64,000 bases of DNA from Micromonospora sp. 15K316 (GCF_004348525.1 NZ_SMKG01000002.1:84898-148897), one strand, 5' to 3'. Shown: positions 42,752-51,734, numbered from the stretch's first letter. Numbers and translations are program-made. Notes: generated by a model not told the origin, from the sequence alone.

Positions 42752-43255
42752 GTGCTGATCGGCGGTCGGTACCGGCTGCTCGGCGAGGTCGGCCGCGAGG
42801 GCATGGGCCGGGTGTGGCGTGCCCACGACGAGGTGCTGCACCGCGACGTCAAACCGCGGAACGTGCTCGTCGCGCACGACGGGCGGGTGATGCTCACCGA
42901 CTTCGGGCTCGCCGTCTTCGACGGTGACGGGTCGATGACCCGCGCCGGTCTGGTGCTCGGCTCACCGCAGTACGTCGCTCCGGAGCGCGCCGCCGAGGGA
43001 CGCTCCAGCGTCGCGGCGGACCTCTGGTCGCTGGGCGCGACCCTGCACGCCACCGTCGAGGGGCGCGCCCCGTACGCCAGGGACACGGCGATGGCGACGC
43101 TGACCGCGCTGGCGACCGCGCCACCGGACCCGGCACCGCACGCCGGGCCGCTCGCGCCGGTGCTGGCCGGGCTGCTCCGCAGACGGTGCCACGGCGTGGG
43201 AGTGCCGGTGGGACGCGCCGTACGGCGCGCGGCTGCACGCCGCCCGCCACGCTGA
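42752..43255 (+). pseudogene. Ser/Thr protein kinase with internal deletion
   Basis: This 167-residue reading frame is a paralogue of the intact kinase just downstream. It runs GGRYRLLGEVGREGMGRVWR (glycine loop), then jumps at ...DEVLHRDVKPRNVL straight into the catalytic loop. The ~102 residues carrying the beta-3 Lys, the alpha-C Glu and the hinge are missing. HRD, DFG (LTDFGLA) and APE remain. The C-terminus goes out of register after LAGLL and lacks the membrane segment and outer domain. It cannot be an active kinase, but it is still an open frame with a GTG start. Confidence 0.85.
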
Positions 43256-43292
43256 CCGATTCCGGCGACTGAGGAAAACCGCCCATGGTGGC

Positions 43293-43298
43293 TAAGGT
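43293..43298 (+). promoter_or_regulatory. -10 box for the intact kinase gene
   Basis: TAAGGT lies 10 nt before the GTG at 43309, giving a transcription start close to the start codon (leaderless-type). The -35 is poor. Confidence 0.4.
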
Positions 43299-43308
43299 GT
43301 AACCGGGG

Positions 43309-44994
43309 GTGACCGAGGGGGACGCGAGTGTGCGGCAGCTGCTGATCGCGGGCCGGTACCGGCTGGTCGACCTGGTCGGCACCGGCGGGATGGGCCGAGT
43401 CTGGCAGGCCCGTGACGAGATGCTGCACCGCGACGTGGCGGTCAAGGAAATCGTGCCGCCGGCCTGGCTCGCCGAGGCCGAACGTGAGGACCTGCGCCGG
43501 CGTACGCTGCGCGAGGCGCGCACCGCCGCCCGGCTCAACCACCCGAACGTCGTCCGGATCTACGACGTCGTGCACGACCGGGAGAGCCCCTGGATCGTGA
43601 TGGAGTACGTGCGGTCCCGCTCGGTGGAGCAACTGCTCGCCGCCGACGGTCCCCTGAGTCCGGCGACGACGGCCCGGATCGGCCTGGCGGTGCTGGCCGC
43701 GCTGCGCGCCGCGCACTCCGCCGGGGTGCTGCACCGTGACGTCAAGCCACACAACGTGCTGGTCGCCGAGGACGGCCGGGTGGTGTTGACCGACTTCGGT
43801 CTGGCCACGTTCACCGGTGGGGACGCGGCCATGACCGGCCCCGGCATGATCCTCGGCTCGCCGCACTTCGTGGCGCCCGAACGCGCCCGCGACGGGGTGT
43901 CCGACCCGCGTACCGACCTCTGGTCGCTCGGCGCCACGCTCTACGCGGCGGTCGAGGGCCGCCCCCCGTACGCACGGGACAGCGCGATGGCGACGCTGAC
44001 CGCGCTGGCCACCGAGCCGCCGGACCCGATGCGCCGGGCCGGTCCGTTGCGCCCGGTCCTCACCGGCCTGCTCCAGCGCGACCCGTGGCGACGGCTGACC
44101 GCCACCGAGGCTGAGCCGCTGCTGCGCGCCGCCGCGGCCGCCCCGCCGCAGCCGACCGATCCGCCGCGACCGCCGGAATCCGCCGCCACGTCCGTGGAGA
44201 CCGCCCCGGAGCCACCGGGCTCGGCGGACGCGCCGCCCTCACCTCCACCGGCGCGGTTCGCACGTTCCGGCCGGGGCGCGCAGCCGGGTCGGCCGGGCGT
44301 CGCAGCGGAGGCCGGGGCCGGCCGCGGACGACGTGTCGCACTCGCCTCGGCCGCGGCGACGGTCGTGCTGCTGGCCACTGTCGGAGTCGTCCTGGCCCTC
44401 GCCGACCGGAAGGAGCGGCAGGCCGAGCCGTCGGGCGGCGGAGCCGCCGCCAGCCCCACCGCCCCGGCAGCCGCCTTCGCCTGTGCCGTCGCCCCACCGC
44501 AGGCGGCCCGCCCTGTCCCGTCGGTGCCACCGCCGTCCGGCGCCCGCTTCCGCCTCGTACCCGGCTGGACCTGGCACACCGACCCGGCCGGGTTCCGGAT
44601 CGCCGCCCCGGTCGACTGGCTGCACTGGACCGAGGACGCGGTCACCTGCTTCCGGGAGCCCGGCGGCACGCGGGTTCTCAGCGTCGAGTGGAGCGCGGCC
44701 CGCGCCGACCCGACCCGCTGGTGGCAGCGCGAGGAGCAACGGCTCACCGGAGGCGGGTCGCTGCCGGGCTACCGCCGGATCGACCTCTCCTCGATGGACA
44801 TCTTCGCGGGCGGGGCGATCTGGGAGTGCGTCTGGCTCAACGCGGCCGGCGAGCGGATGCACACGGCGCGGCTGCTCGCGAACACCTCCGCCGACCGCGC
44901 GTACACCGTCTCATGGTTGACAAAAGAGTTCGACTGGCAGGTCAACGCGACATACTTCGCGATGATCCGGCAGAGCTTCACACCCACCGCATGA
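43309..44994 (+). CDS. PknB-type receptor Ser/Thr protein kinase
   Basis: This 561-residue transmembrane kinase has the glycine loop GTGGMG (24-29), Lys46 (AVKE), HRD at 142-144 (LHRDVKPHN), DFG at 162-164, and APE in FVAPERA. A Pro/Ala-rich juxtamembrane linker (~275-340) leads to a membrane helix (VALASAAATVVLLATVGVVL, ~344-367). An extracellular domain of ~170 residues with Trp-rich WTWHTDPAGFRIAAP and two or three Cys follows. The GTG at 43330 (residue 8), with GAGGGGG upstream, is an alternative start. Targets are unknown. It is not near cell-division genes. Confidence 0.9.
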   Translation: MTEGDASVRQLLIAGRYRLVDLVGTGGMGRVWQARDEMLHRDVAVKEIVPPAWLAEAEREDLRRRTLREARTAARLNHPNVVRIYDVVHDRESPWIVMEYVRSRSVEQLLAADGPLSPATTARIGLAVLAALRAAHSAGVLHRDVKPHNVLVAEDGRVVLTDFGLATFTGGDAAMTGPGMILGSPHFVAPERARDGVSDPRTDLWSLGATLYAAVEGRPPYARDSAMATLTALATEPPDPMRRAGPLRPVLTGLLQRDPWRRLTATEAEPLLRAAAAAPPQPTDPPRPPESAATSVETAPEPPGSADAPPSPPPARFARSGRGAQPGRPGVAAEAGAGRGRRVALASAAATVVLLATVGVVLALADRKERQAEPSGGGAAASPTAPAAAFACAVAPPQAARPVPSVPPPSGARFRLVPGWTWHTDPAGFRIAAPVDWLHWTEDAVTCFREPGGTRVLSVEWSAARADPTRWWQREEQRLTGGGSLPGYRRIDLSSMDIFAGGAIWECVWLNAAGERMHTARLLANTSADRAYTVSWLTKEFDWQVNATYFAMIRQSFTPTA

Positions 44995-45095
44995 CCCTTC
45001 CTCTGTGGACGGACGGGGGGCTGACGTACGGCCCGGGCCGTTGACTAAAGTGATCTCGCTCTGGCGCTCAAGAACCCTGGGGAGGGTGAGCCGAC

Positions 45096-45905
45096 ATGAT
45101 GGGTCCCTCACACGCGCTGTCGGGCGCGACGGTGTGGCTGGCCGGGTCCTGGGCGCTGGACCAGTTCGCCGACTACCACCAGTCGCCGCTCGCGCTCGCC
45201 GTCGGCACCGCCGTCTGCGCGGGTGGCGCGCTCTTCCCGGACCTCGACCTCTCCGGCAAGGTGACGAGCAATCAGGGTGGCGCCACGGTGGCCCGCACCT
45301 TCGGCGTGGTCAGCCTCTTCTTCGCCGAGGTGATGGAGAAGATCTCCCTCGGCGTCTACTACGCGACGAAGCTCAGCCGGGACCCGAAGCGCAACAACGG
45401 GCACCGGACGCTGACCCACACCATCCCGTTCACGGTGCTGGTCGGTTGGGGCACCACCGCGCTCTGCGCCGCGTACGGCAAGTGGGCCGTCATCGGCGTC
45501 CTCTTCTTCACCATCGGTCTGGCCCTGCGCGGCCTCTTCGACAGGTGGGCGGAGCGAGCCGGTTGGGTGATCGTCACCCTCGTGTCGCTGGCGGCGGCCT
45601 GGTTCACCTACGCCAACCTGCCGGGCGGTCGGGGCTACCCGCTGATCGGCGTGGCGCTCGGCGTGGGCTGCTTCGTGCACATCCTCGGCGACATGATCAC
45701 CCGCGCCGGGGTGCCGATCCTCTGGCCCATCCCGATCAAGCGTCGGATGTGGACCATGATCGGCCTGCCCAACAAGATCGCGCTGCGTACCGGCAGCAAG
45801 GCCGAGACGGTCGTGCTCCGGGTGGTGATGACCGTCGTCGCGCTGCTCGCCGCGACCGGGCTGGTGGCCCGCCCGGTGCTGCAGCGGTTCGACATCGAGA
45901 TTTGA
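45096..45905 (+). CDS. DUF457/YdjM-type membrane-bound metal-dependent hydrolase
   Basis: This 269-residue membrane protein of the LexA-binding, inner-membrane hydrolase family has an N-terminal SHALSGA with His, LFPDLDL with the metal-binding Asp pair, NNGHRTLTHTI with paired His, and GDMITRAGVPILWP near the end. These acidic and His residues fit a metal site at the membrane face. There are five to six hydrophobic helices. GGGGAGGG precedes the ATG. The physiological substrate is unknown. Confidence 0.85.
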   Translation: MMGPSHALSGATVWLAGSWALDQFADYHQSPLALAVGTAVCAGGALFPDLDLSGKVTSNQGGATVARTFGVVSLFFAEVMEKISLGVYYATKLSRDPKRNNGHRTLTHTIPFTVLVGWGTTALCAAYGKWAVIGVLFFTIGLALRGLFDRWAERAGWVIVTLVSLAAAWFTYANLPGGRGYPLIGVALGVGCFVHILGDMITRAGVPILWPIPIKRRMWTMIGLPNKIALRTGSKAETVVLRVVMTVVALLAATGLVARPVLQRFDIEI

Positions 45906-45934
45906 CCGGTCCCGGCTCCCCGCCGCCCCGCTCC

Positions 45935-46888
45935 GTGACCACGGGCCGGGCGGCGGACTCGGCTCCGGCGGATTCGCGCGGCGACGAGCAGGTCACGCCG
46001 GAGATCGTCGCCGACGACGAAGGTGTTCCCGCGTTCTGGCGCGCGCTCGGCCTGCCCGGCCTCGCCGACGTGCACGTGCACTTCCTGCCGCCGCGGCTGC
46101 TGCGCCGCGTCTGGGCGTACTTCGACGCGGCCGGGCCACTGGTCGGCACCGAATGGCCGATCCGCTACCGGTGGGGCGACGCCGAGCGGGTCGCGCATCT
46201 GCGCCGGCTCGGGGTGCGGGCGTTCAGCGCGCTGGCGTACGCGCACCGGCCGGGGATGGCCGCCGACCTGAACCGCTGGACCCTCGACTTCGCCCGGGAA
46301 ACGCCGGGCTGCCTGCCCTCCGCTACCTTCTTCCCCGAGCCGGACGCCGCCCGCTACGCCGAGGAGGCGTTGACGGCCGGCGCCCGGGTGTTCAAGGTGC
46401 ACGTCCAGGTCGGAGGATTCGCGCCCACCGACCCCGCGCTCGACAGCGTATGGGGGCTGCTCGCCGAGGCCGGCGTACCGGTGGTGGTGCACGCCGGGCA
46501 CGCCCCGGTGGGCACCACGCACACCGGGCCGGAGCCGTTCGCCGCCCTGCTCGCGCGGCACCCGGCGCTGACCGCGGTGGTGGCGCATCTCGGCGCACCC
46601 GACTATCGGGCCTTCCTCGACCTCGCCACGGCGTACGAACGGGTCCGGCTGGACACCACGATGGCGTTCACCCCGTTCTTCGACCGATTCGTGCCGTTCC
46701 CGGCCGAGGAGCTGCCCCGGCTCCGGGAGCTGGGGCTCGGCGGCAAGGTGCTGCTCGGCAGCGACTTCCCGAACATCCCCTACCCGTACGCCGAGCAGCT
46801 GGCCGGGCTGGCCCGGCTCGACCTGGGCGACGACTGGCTGCGCGCCGTCTGCTGGGGCAACGCCGCCGCCCTCTTCGGCCTGGACTGA
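45935..46888 (+). CDS. amidohydrolase-family protein
   Basis: This protein of about 317 residues belongs to the amidohydrolase_2 (TIM-barrel, metal-dependent) family. The first metal motif LADVHVHFLPP (HxH), VFKVHVQVGGF, VVVHAGHAPVG, VVAHLGAPDYR and LLGSDFPNIPY with the catalytic Asp follow in normal order. Start GTG 45935 is uncertain: TTG 45902 would overlap the upstream stop as TTGA. Relatives decarboxylate or hydrolyse small aromatic or lactone substrates. Confidence 0.8.
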   Translation: MTTGRAADSAPADSRGDEQVTPEIVADDEGVPAFWRALGLPGLADVHVHFLPPRLLRRVWAYFDAAGPLVGTEWPIRYRWGDAERVAHLRRLGVRAFSALAYAHRPGMAADLNRWTLDFARETPGCLPSATFFPEPDAARYAEEALTAGARVFKVHVQVGGFAPTDPALDSVWGLLAEAGVPVVVHAGHAPVGTTHTGPEPFAALLARHPALTAVVAHLGAPDYRAFLDLATAYERVRLDTTMAFTPFFDRFVPFPAEELPRLRELGLGGKVLLGSDFPNIPYPYAEQLAGLARLDLGDDWLRAVCWGNAAALFGLD

Positions 46889-46946
46889 GCCCCCGCCCGG
46901 CCGCCGACACGGCCCACTGGTGATCCGCTCTGGGACAATGACATGC

Positions 46947-47540
46947 ATGACTGCCGCACGGGGACTGTTCCTCATCGTGACCCTGGGCGTGATCACGATG
47001 GTCGGGGCGGTCCTCGCGAACTGGATCCCACGTCCGGCGACGCTGCGGACCCGTTGGGTACTGGCCGCCCTGGCCGGGGTGGTGCTGGTGAGCGCGCTCC
47101 TCGGTCTGGTGGCGGAGGGGAGGCAGCAGGCGCTCAACCGGCGGCCGCTGGCGGACTGGGTATCGGACGTGAACGACCGCTGCGCGGCCCACCGACAGCG
47201 GACGGACGCCGCCGTCGAGCGCGACCACGCGGCGCGGTCCCAACCGGAGCGGCTCTCCGCCTTGCAGGACCTGGAAGCTGCTCATTCCGACCTGTACAAG
47301 GAGGTCAGCGGCCTCGAACTGCCGTCGGATCCGGACGACCGGGACAGGGCGGACAAATGGCTCGACGTGTACGGGGTCCGGCTCGACCGGTTGACAGCCT
47401 TTGTGGAACAGCTGCGAGACCTCCTGGAGAAGCCCGGGATGGAAGACGCGACCAGCCTGGATCGGACGGCACAGTCGTACGTCGAGGCGACCACGACCGC
47501 GGGGCGCGTGAACGGGACCCTCGGCATCTCGTGTCCTTGA
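46947..47540 (+). CDS. membrane-anchored hypothetical protein
   Basis: This 197-residue protein has two N-terminal hydrophobic helices (GLFLIVTLGVITMVGAVLAN and WVLAALAGVVLVSALLGLVA) and a charged, helical remainder of about 130 residues (ADWVSDVNDRC, ERLSALQDLEAAHSDLYKEV, RLDRLTAFVEQLRDLLEKPG). It contains two Cys. No family is recognised. An ATG three codons earlier (46938) is possible. A GACAAT box at 46934-46939 would make 46947 a leaderless start. Confidence 0.6.
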   Translation: MTAARGLFLIVTLGVITMVGAVLANWIPRPATLRTRWVLAALAGVVLVSALLGLVAEGRQQALNRRPLADWVSDVNDRCAAHRQRTDAAVERDHAARSQPERLSALQDLEAAHSDLYKEVSGLELPSDPDDRDRADKWLDVYGVRLDRLTAFVEQLRDLLEKPGMEDATSLDRTAQSYVEATTTAGRVNGTLGISCP

Positions 47541-47554
47541 CCCCGTGACCGCCG

Positions 47555-49717
47555 TCAGGAGCTGGTGAGGATGACGAGTTGCCGGGTGGCCCGGGTCATC
47601 GCGACGTAGCGGTCGACCGCACCCTGGATGCCCTCCCCGAACTCGTCCGGGTCGACGAGGACGACCAGGTCGAACTCGAGCCCCTTCGACAGCTCCGGGG
47701 TCAGCGACCGGACCCGGGGCGTCCCCCGGAACGTGGGATCGCCGATGACGCAGGCGACGCCGTCGCTCCGCCCGGCGAGCCAGGTGTCGAGGATCGAGCC
47801 CAGGTCGGCGGTGGACCCGTGTACGACGGGTACGACGCCGCTGCGGACGGAGGTCGGCACGTTGGCGTCCGGGAGCACGGCCCGGATGACCGGCTCGGCC
47901 TCCGCCATCACCTCTCGCGGCGTCCGGTAGTTGATGCCGAGCGAGGCCAGGTTGATCCGGTCCAGCCCGACCCGCTCGAGCCGCTGCCGCCAGGACTCGG
48001 TGAAGCCGTGTCGGGCCTGGGCGCGGTCCCCGACGATGGTGAAGCTTCGGGACGGGCAGCGCAGCAGCAGCATCTGCCACTGCGCGTCGGTCAGCTCCTG
48101 CGCCTCGTCCACGACGATGTGCGCGAACGGGCCGGCGAGCCGGTCCGGTTCGGTGCCGGGCAGCGCGGCCTCGTCGATCAGCGCATCCTGGAGATCCAGT
48201 TGGCGCAGGCTCGACAGCACGCCTTCGCCGTCGTCGTAGGTGTGGGCCTCGATCAGCTCCTCGACGACCAGGGCCCGGCGCTGCCGCTCGGCGGCGACCG
48301 CGGCGTCGTGCCGACGCTGACGCGCGGACGCCTCGGCGTCGCCGAGCCGCTGCCGGGCCGCGTCGAGGAACGGCAGGTCGGCGACCGTCCAGTCCTGGGC
48401 GTTCTCGCGCTGGAGCGTGCGGACCTCGTCGGCGCTGAGCCAGGGGGCGCATCTGCGCAGGTAGGCGGGGACCGACCAGAGGTCTCCGACGAGTTCGGCC
48501 GGGTCGAGCAGCGGCCAGGCGCGGTGGAACGCCGCCCGCAGCTCACGGTCGCGCAGCAGCGACCGGCGGACCAGCTCCTCCGGCTCGTCGCCGTCGTACC
48601 GGTCCAGCAGGATGGTGAGCAGTTCCGCCCAGATCTCGTCGCGCGCCTCGTTGTGCGGGGTGCCGGGTCCGGGTGCCTGGAACGCCTGGGCCCAGTCGTC
48701 GGCGGTCAGCCGGAGGTCGGCGTCGCCGGTCGTGACCGTCATCCCCTTGATCGGCGGCTCCTCGTAGAACCGGACGGCCGCCTCGACCGCCTTCACGAGG
48801 TCGGCGGAGGACTTGAGGCGGGCCACCTCCGGGTCACTCTCGGCGGTCGCCGCGGCTCCCTCCGGCACGAGGTCACGGAGGGTGCAGGTCTGCACGTCCT
48901 CCTCGCCGAGGTTGGGCAGGACGTCGGCGACGTAGGCCAGGTAGGGCTGGTGCGGGCCGACGAAGAGGACCCCTCCCCGGCGGTGACCGAGCCGGGGATC
49001 GGAGTAGCGCAGGTAGGCGGTGCGGTGCAGGGCCACCACTGTCTTCCCCGTGCCCGGGCCACCGTCGACCACGAGCGTGCCGCTCGAACCGGCGCGGATG
49101 ATGGCGTCCTGGTCGGCCTGGATCGTGCCGAGCACGTCCCGCATCCGGTTCGACCGGCTGCCGCCCAGGCTGGCGATGAAGGCCGACTGGTCGTCGAGCG
49201 CGGCGGCGTGCCCCTCGAACCCGTCCGGGGTGAACACCTCGTCCCAGTAGTCGGTGATCCGGCCGTGGCTCCAGCGGTACCTGCGGCGACTCACCAGCCC
49301 CATCGGGTTGGCGTGGGTCGCCCCGAAGAACGGTTCGGCGGCGGGAGAGCGCCAGTCGAGCAGGAGCCGGCGACCCGAGCTGTCCGTGAGGCCGTGTCGT
49401 CCGATGTAGACGGGCTCGGGGTCGTCCGCGCCGACCATGTGCCCGAGGCACAGGTCCAGTCCGAACCGACGCAGGGCCCGCAGGCGGGCGGTCAACCGGC
49501 GAACCTCCTGGTCTCGGTCGGACGCCTGCCGACCCTTGCCGGCCGGCGCCCGGCGCGCGGCGTCGAGGCGCTCGGACAGGTCGGCGAGCACCTGCGCGAG
49601 GCTCTCCCCCAGCGCCGCGAAGTGCTGCTCGTCACGTGCGGTCAACGTCGGGTCAGCCTTTGCCGAGAGGCGGTCGGGAAGGTCGAATACGCCGGCAGTT
49701 CGCGAATTCAATGTCAT
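47555..49717 (-). CDS. helR: RNA polymerase-recycling helicase HelR (HelD family)
   Basis: This 720-residue UvrD-like ATPase of the HelD class is closest to HelR, which displaces rifamycin from stalled RNA polymerase. The N-terminal coiled-coil arm (FAALGESLAQVLADLSERLD, EVRRLTARLRALRRFG) inserts into the RNAP channel in the family. Walker A GGPGTGKT is at 219-226, DEAQELTDAQ is motif II, and TRATRQLVILT is the last motif. An RAE-type palindrome lies 102 bp upstream. The ATG at 49717 has a weak ribosome site, and the start agrees with the family N-terminus. Confidence 0.9.
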   Translation of the reverse strand: MTLNSRTAGVFDLPDRLSAKADPTLTARDEQHFAALGESLAQVLADLSERLDAARRAPAGKGRQASDRDQEVRRLTARLRALRRFGLDLCLGHMVGADDPEPVYIGRHGLTDSSGRRLLLDWRSPAAEPFFGATHANPMGLVSRRRYRWSHGRITDYWDEVFTPDGFEGHAAALDDQSAFIASLGGSRSNRMRDVLGTIQADQDAIIRAGSSGTLVVDGGPGTGKTVVALHRTAYLRYSDPRLGHRRGGVLFVGPHQPYLAYVADVLPNLGEEDVQTCTLRDLVPEGAAATAESDPEVARLKSSADLVKAVEAAVRFYEEPPIKGMTVTTGDADLRLTADDWAQAFQAPGPGTPHNEARDEIWAELLTILLDRYDGDEPEELVRRSLLRDRELRAAFHRAWPLLDPAELVGDLWSVPAYLRRCAPWLSADEVRTLQRENAQDWTVADLPFLDAARQRLGDAEASARQRRHDAAVAAERQRRALVVEELIEAHTYDDGEGVLSSLRQLDLQDALIDEAALPGTEPDRLAGPFAHIVVDEAQELTDAQWQMLLLRCPSRSFTIVGDRAQARHGFTESWRQRLERVGLDRINLASLGINYRTPREVMAEAEPVIRAVLPDANVPTSVRSGVVPVVHGSTADLGSILDTWLAGRSDGVACVIGDPTFRGTPRVRSLTPELSKGLEFDLVVLVDPDEFGEGIQGAVDRYVAMTRATRQLVILTSS

Positions 49718-49818
49718 CAGTCCGATCTGGGTCGCTCACCGCTCGTCGCGCGCGGCGAGGCATCCGCGCCGCGTTTCCGCAGGTCCTGGTACCGGGCAGC
49801 GATTCTGCGGCACGACCC

Positions 49819-49837
49819 GGGTCTTGCCGCAAGCCCC
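49819..49837 (-). promoter_or_regulatory. rifamycin-associated element (RAE)
   Basis: GGGTCTTGCCGCAAGCCCC is a 19-bp near-perfect inverted repeat (arms GGG/CCC and CTTGC/GCAAG, one mismatch). On the gene's strand it reads GGGGCTTGCGGCAAGACCC, matching the RAE described upstream of rifamycin-inducible helR, rox, rph and arr genes. It should confer induction of helR by rifamycins. Confidence 0.85.
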
Positions 49838-50130
49838 CCGGTGCGCTATATGTTGAAAGTGGCGGGGAGCAGACCCGCCTTTTTCTCTCTCACTTCCCGC
49901 TTCGGATGAGGCTTCCGCATTGGCCGGACGGACCTCGGCGGTGTTCAGGCGTCCGGCACCGTGGGCCGACCGGCAGCCGAGGGCGCGAGCCGATCGCCGC
50001 CTGCCCGCCCGGACCGGACGATCACATGCGGCCCTCGAACTCCTCGCCGGTGGCCACCGACCGGGTGACCATCGCGATCCGCTGGCACTCACGGGAAACC
50101 CGCTCGCTCCGCACCGTGGCCGACTGCTAC

Positions 50131-50145
50131 CTTAGGGGCCCTAAG
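50131..50145 (+). promoter_or_regulatory. palindromic operator upstream of the TetR gene
   Basis: CTTAGGG-G-CCCTAAG is a 7-bp perfect dyad with a single central base, 28 bp before the GTG of a TetR gene, next to AT-rich DNA (TAATTTCTTAATT). It is likely the autoregulatory operator. Confidence 0.6.
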
Positions 50146-50173
50146 TAATTTCTTAATTCGGGAAAGAGGCGGC

Positions 50174-50752
50174 GTGCCACGGCAGGGTTTGACCAGCGAG
50201 CGCGTCTCGGCCGCGGCGGCCGAACTGGCGGACAGCGTCGGCCTGTCGCGGCTGACCGTCGCGGCGGTCGCGCGGCACTTCGGGGTCACGGACGCCGCCC
50301 TCTACACGCACGTGCGCAGCCGTGACGCGCTGGTCGAGCAGGTCGCGGTACGGGCCGCCGCCGCGTTCGCCGACCGGCTCGCGCTCGCCGTGGCCGGCCG
50401 GTCCGGCCGCCAGGCCCTGGCGGCGTTCGGCGATGCCTGGCGCGCCTTCGCGCGATCCCACCCCGGGCAGTACGCCGCCACCCAATTGCCGTTGCCGCCC
50501 GCGGTCGGCACGAATTCGGCAGGCCATCTCCGCCTCATCGAACTGAGCTACGCGATGCTGCGCGGGTACGGGCTCGACGAGCCGGAGCTGACCGACGCCA
50601 TTCGTTTCGTCCGCAGCACCATCCACGGTTTCGCGAGCCTCGAAATCACCGAGGGATTCGGCCACCCCCGCGATGTCGATGTCTCGTGGAGCAGCATCAC
50701 CGACGCGATGCACCAGACCTTGCGTAACTGGCCGACCAGAAACAGGGAGTGA
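50174..50752 (+). CDS. TetR-family transcriptional regulator
   Basis: This 192-residue regulator has the helix-turn-helix LSRLTVAAVARHFGVTDAAL with YTHVRSRDALV (~25-56) and a WHG-type C-terminal domain (LRLIELSYAMLRGYGLDEPE, STIHGFASLEITEGFG). GAAAGAGGCG precedes the GTG. The following hydrolase gene starts within its stop codon region, so the two form an operon likely controlled by the CTTAGGGGCCCTAAG palindrome upstream. Confidence 0.88.
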   Translation: MPRQGLTSERVSAAAAELADSVGLSRLTVAAVARHFGVTDAALYTHVRSRDALVEQVAVRAAAAFADRLALAVAGRSGRQALAAFGDAWRAFARSHPGQYAATQLPLPPAVGTNSAGHLRLIELSYAMLRGYGLDEPELTDAIRFVRSTIHGFASLEITEGFGHPRDVDVSWSSITDAMHQTLRNWPTRNRE

Positions 50753-50754
50753 CA

Positions 50755-51594
50755 GTGACAACCCCCGAGAGCCACGATCAACACGTCCGGTCAGCGGACG
50801 GCACGCGCCTGGTGGTGCGGCGTACGGGCACCGGTGACCCGGTCGTCCTGGTGCACGGGTCGGGAGGTGGCCTGCATTCCTGGGCCGCGGTCGCCGACCT
50901 GCTCGCCCCGGACCACGAGGTGTGGCTGCCGGCCCGGCGCGGATACGGGCCGAGCGAGGCTCCGCCCGGGACCAAGTCCTTCGCGGACGACGTCGCCGAC
51001 CTGACGGCGGTGATCCGGACGGCGAGCGGGCCCACGGGCAGGCCGGTGCACCTCGTCGGCGCCTCCTACGGAGCGACCGCCGCGCTGCACACCGCATCGG
51101 CGGCGCCGGGCCGGCTGCGTTCACTCGCCCTCTTCGAGCCTCCGCTCTTCGCGGCCGGGCCGGAGACCGCGCCTCTGCGCGACCGGTACCGCGCGGCCTT
51201 CGAGCGCGACGACCCGCGCGCGATGGCCGCGACGCTCAACGAGGTGACCCGGGCCCCGGCCGCGCTCGTCGCGGCTCTCGCCGCCGCGATGGGCGACCAG
51301 ACCCCCGACCCGGTCGAGGCGAAGCGGTCGGCGGTCGGCTGGCTGCACGATCTCGAAGCGCTCGCCGAGGACAGCACGGAGGTCGGACGCTGGTCGACGG
51401 TGGCCGTGCCGACGCTCCTGCTGCAGGGTGCCGACACCTGGGAGCCGATGCCCACCACGATGAACGCCCTCGCGGAGGTGATTCCGCAGGCGCGCCGGGT
51501 CATCTGGCCGGGGCAGTCGCACTTCGTGACCAGGACGGCGCCCGACCTCGTGGCGGACGCCCTGCGGCAGTTCTTCGCCGACCTTCCGGCGTAA
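50755..51594 (+). CDS. alpha/beta hydrolase
   Basis: This 279-residue alpha/beta-hydrolase has the oxyanion segment VLVHGSGGGLHSW, the nucleophile Ser in GASYGA (~104), a late Asp in LLLQGADTWEP and His in GQSHFV. A GTG at 50749 overlaps the tetR stop (GTGA). 50755 has the better spaced AGGGA. A TetR regulator as operon partner suggests induction by a small ligand, perhaps the substrate. Reaction unknown. Confidence 0.85.
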   Translation: MTTPESHDQHVRSADGTRLVVRRTGTGDPVVLVHGSGGGLHSWAAVADLLAPDHEVWLPARRGYGPSEAPPGTKSFADDVADLTAVIRTASGPTGRPVHLVGASYGATAALHTASAAPGRLRSLALFEPPLFAAGPETAPLRDRYRAAFERDDPRAMAATLNEVTRAPAALVAALAAAMGDQTPDPVEAKRSAVGWLHDLEALAEDSTEVGRWSTVAVPTLLLQGADTWEPMPTTMNALAEVIPQARRVIWPGQSHFVTRTAPDLVADALRQFFADLPA

Positions 51595-51734
51595 CCGGAC
51601 ACCTTCCGGCGGCGGGACAGGAGGCGGTGTCCCGCCGCCGCGGACGCCGGACCCGGTCGGTCGACCACCCGACCGGCCGCCCTCCCCGGCCGGCGGCCCG
51701 GGGACCCGGGCAGGTCACGGCGGGAAAACAACTA

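Noticed and set aside
41341..43866. 841-codon minus-strand open frame
   Set aside because: It is antisense to the GT4 and kinase genes and is very Gly/Asp/Val repetitive as expected for a shadow of GC-rich codons.
47555..51594. Defence island (HelR, TetR, hydrolase, TnpB)
   Set aside because: HelR acts on RNA polymerase and has an RAE. TnpB is 36 kb away, and no nuclease, methylase or toxin pair is present.
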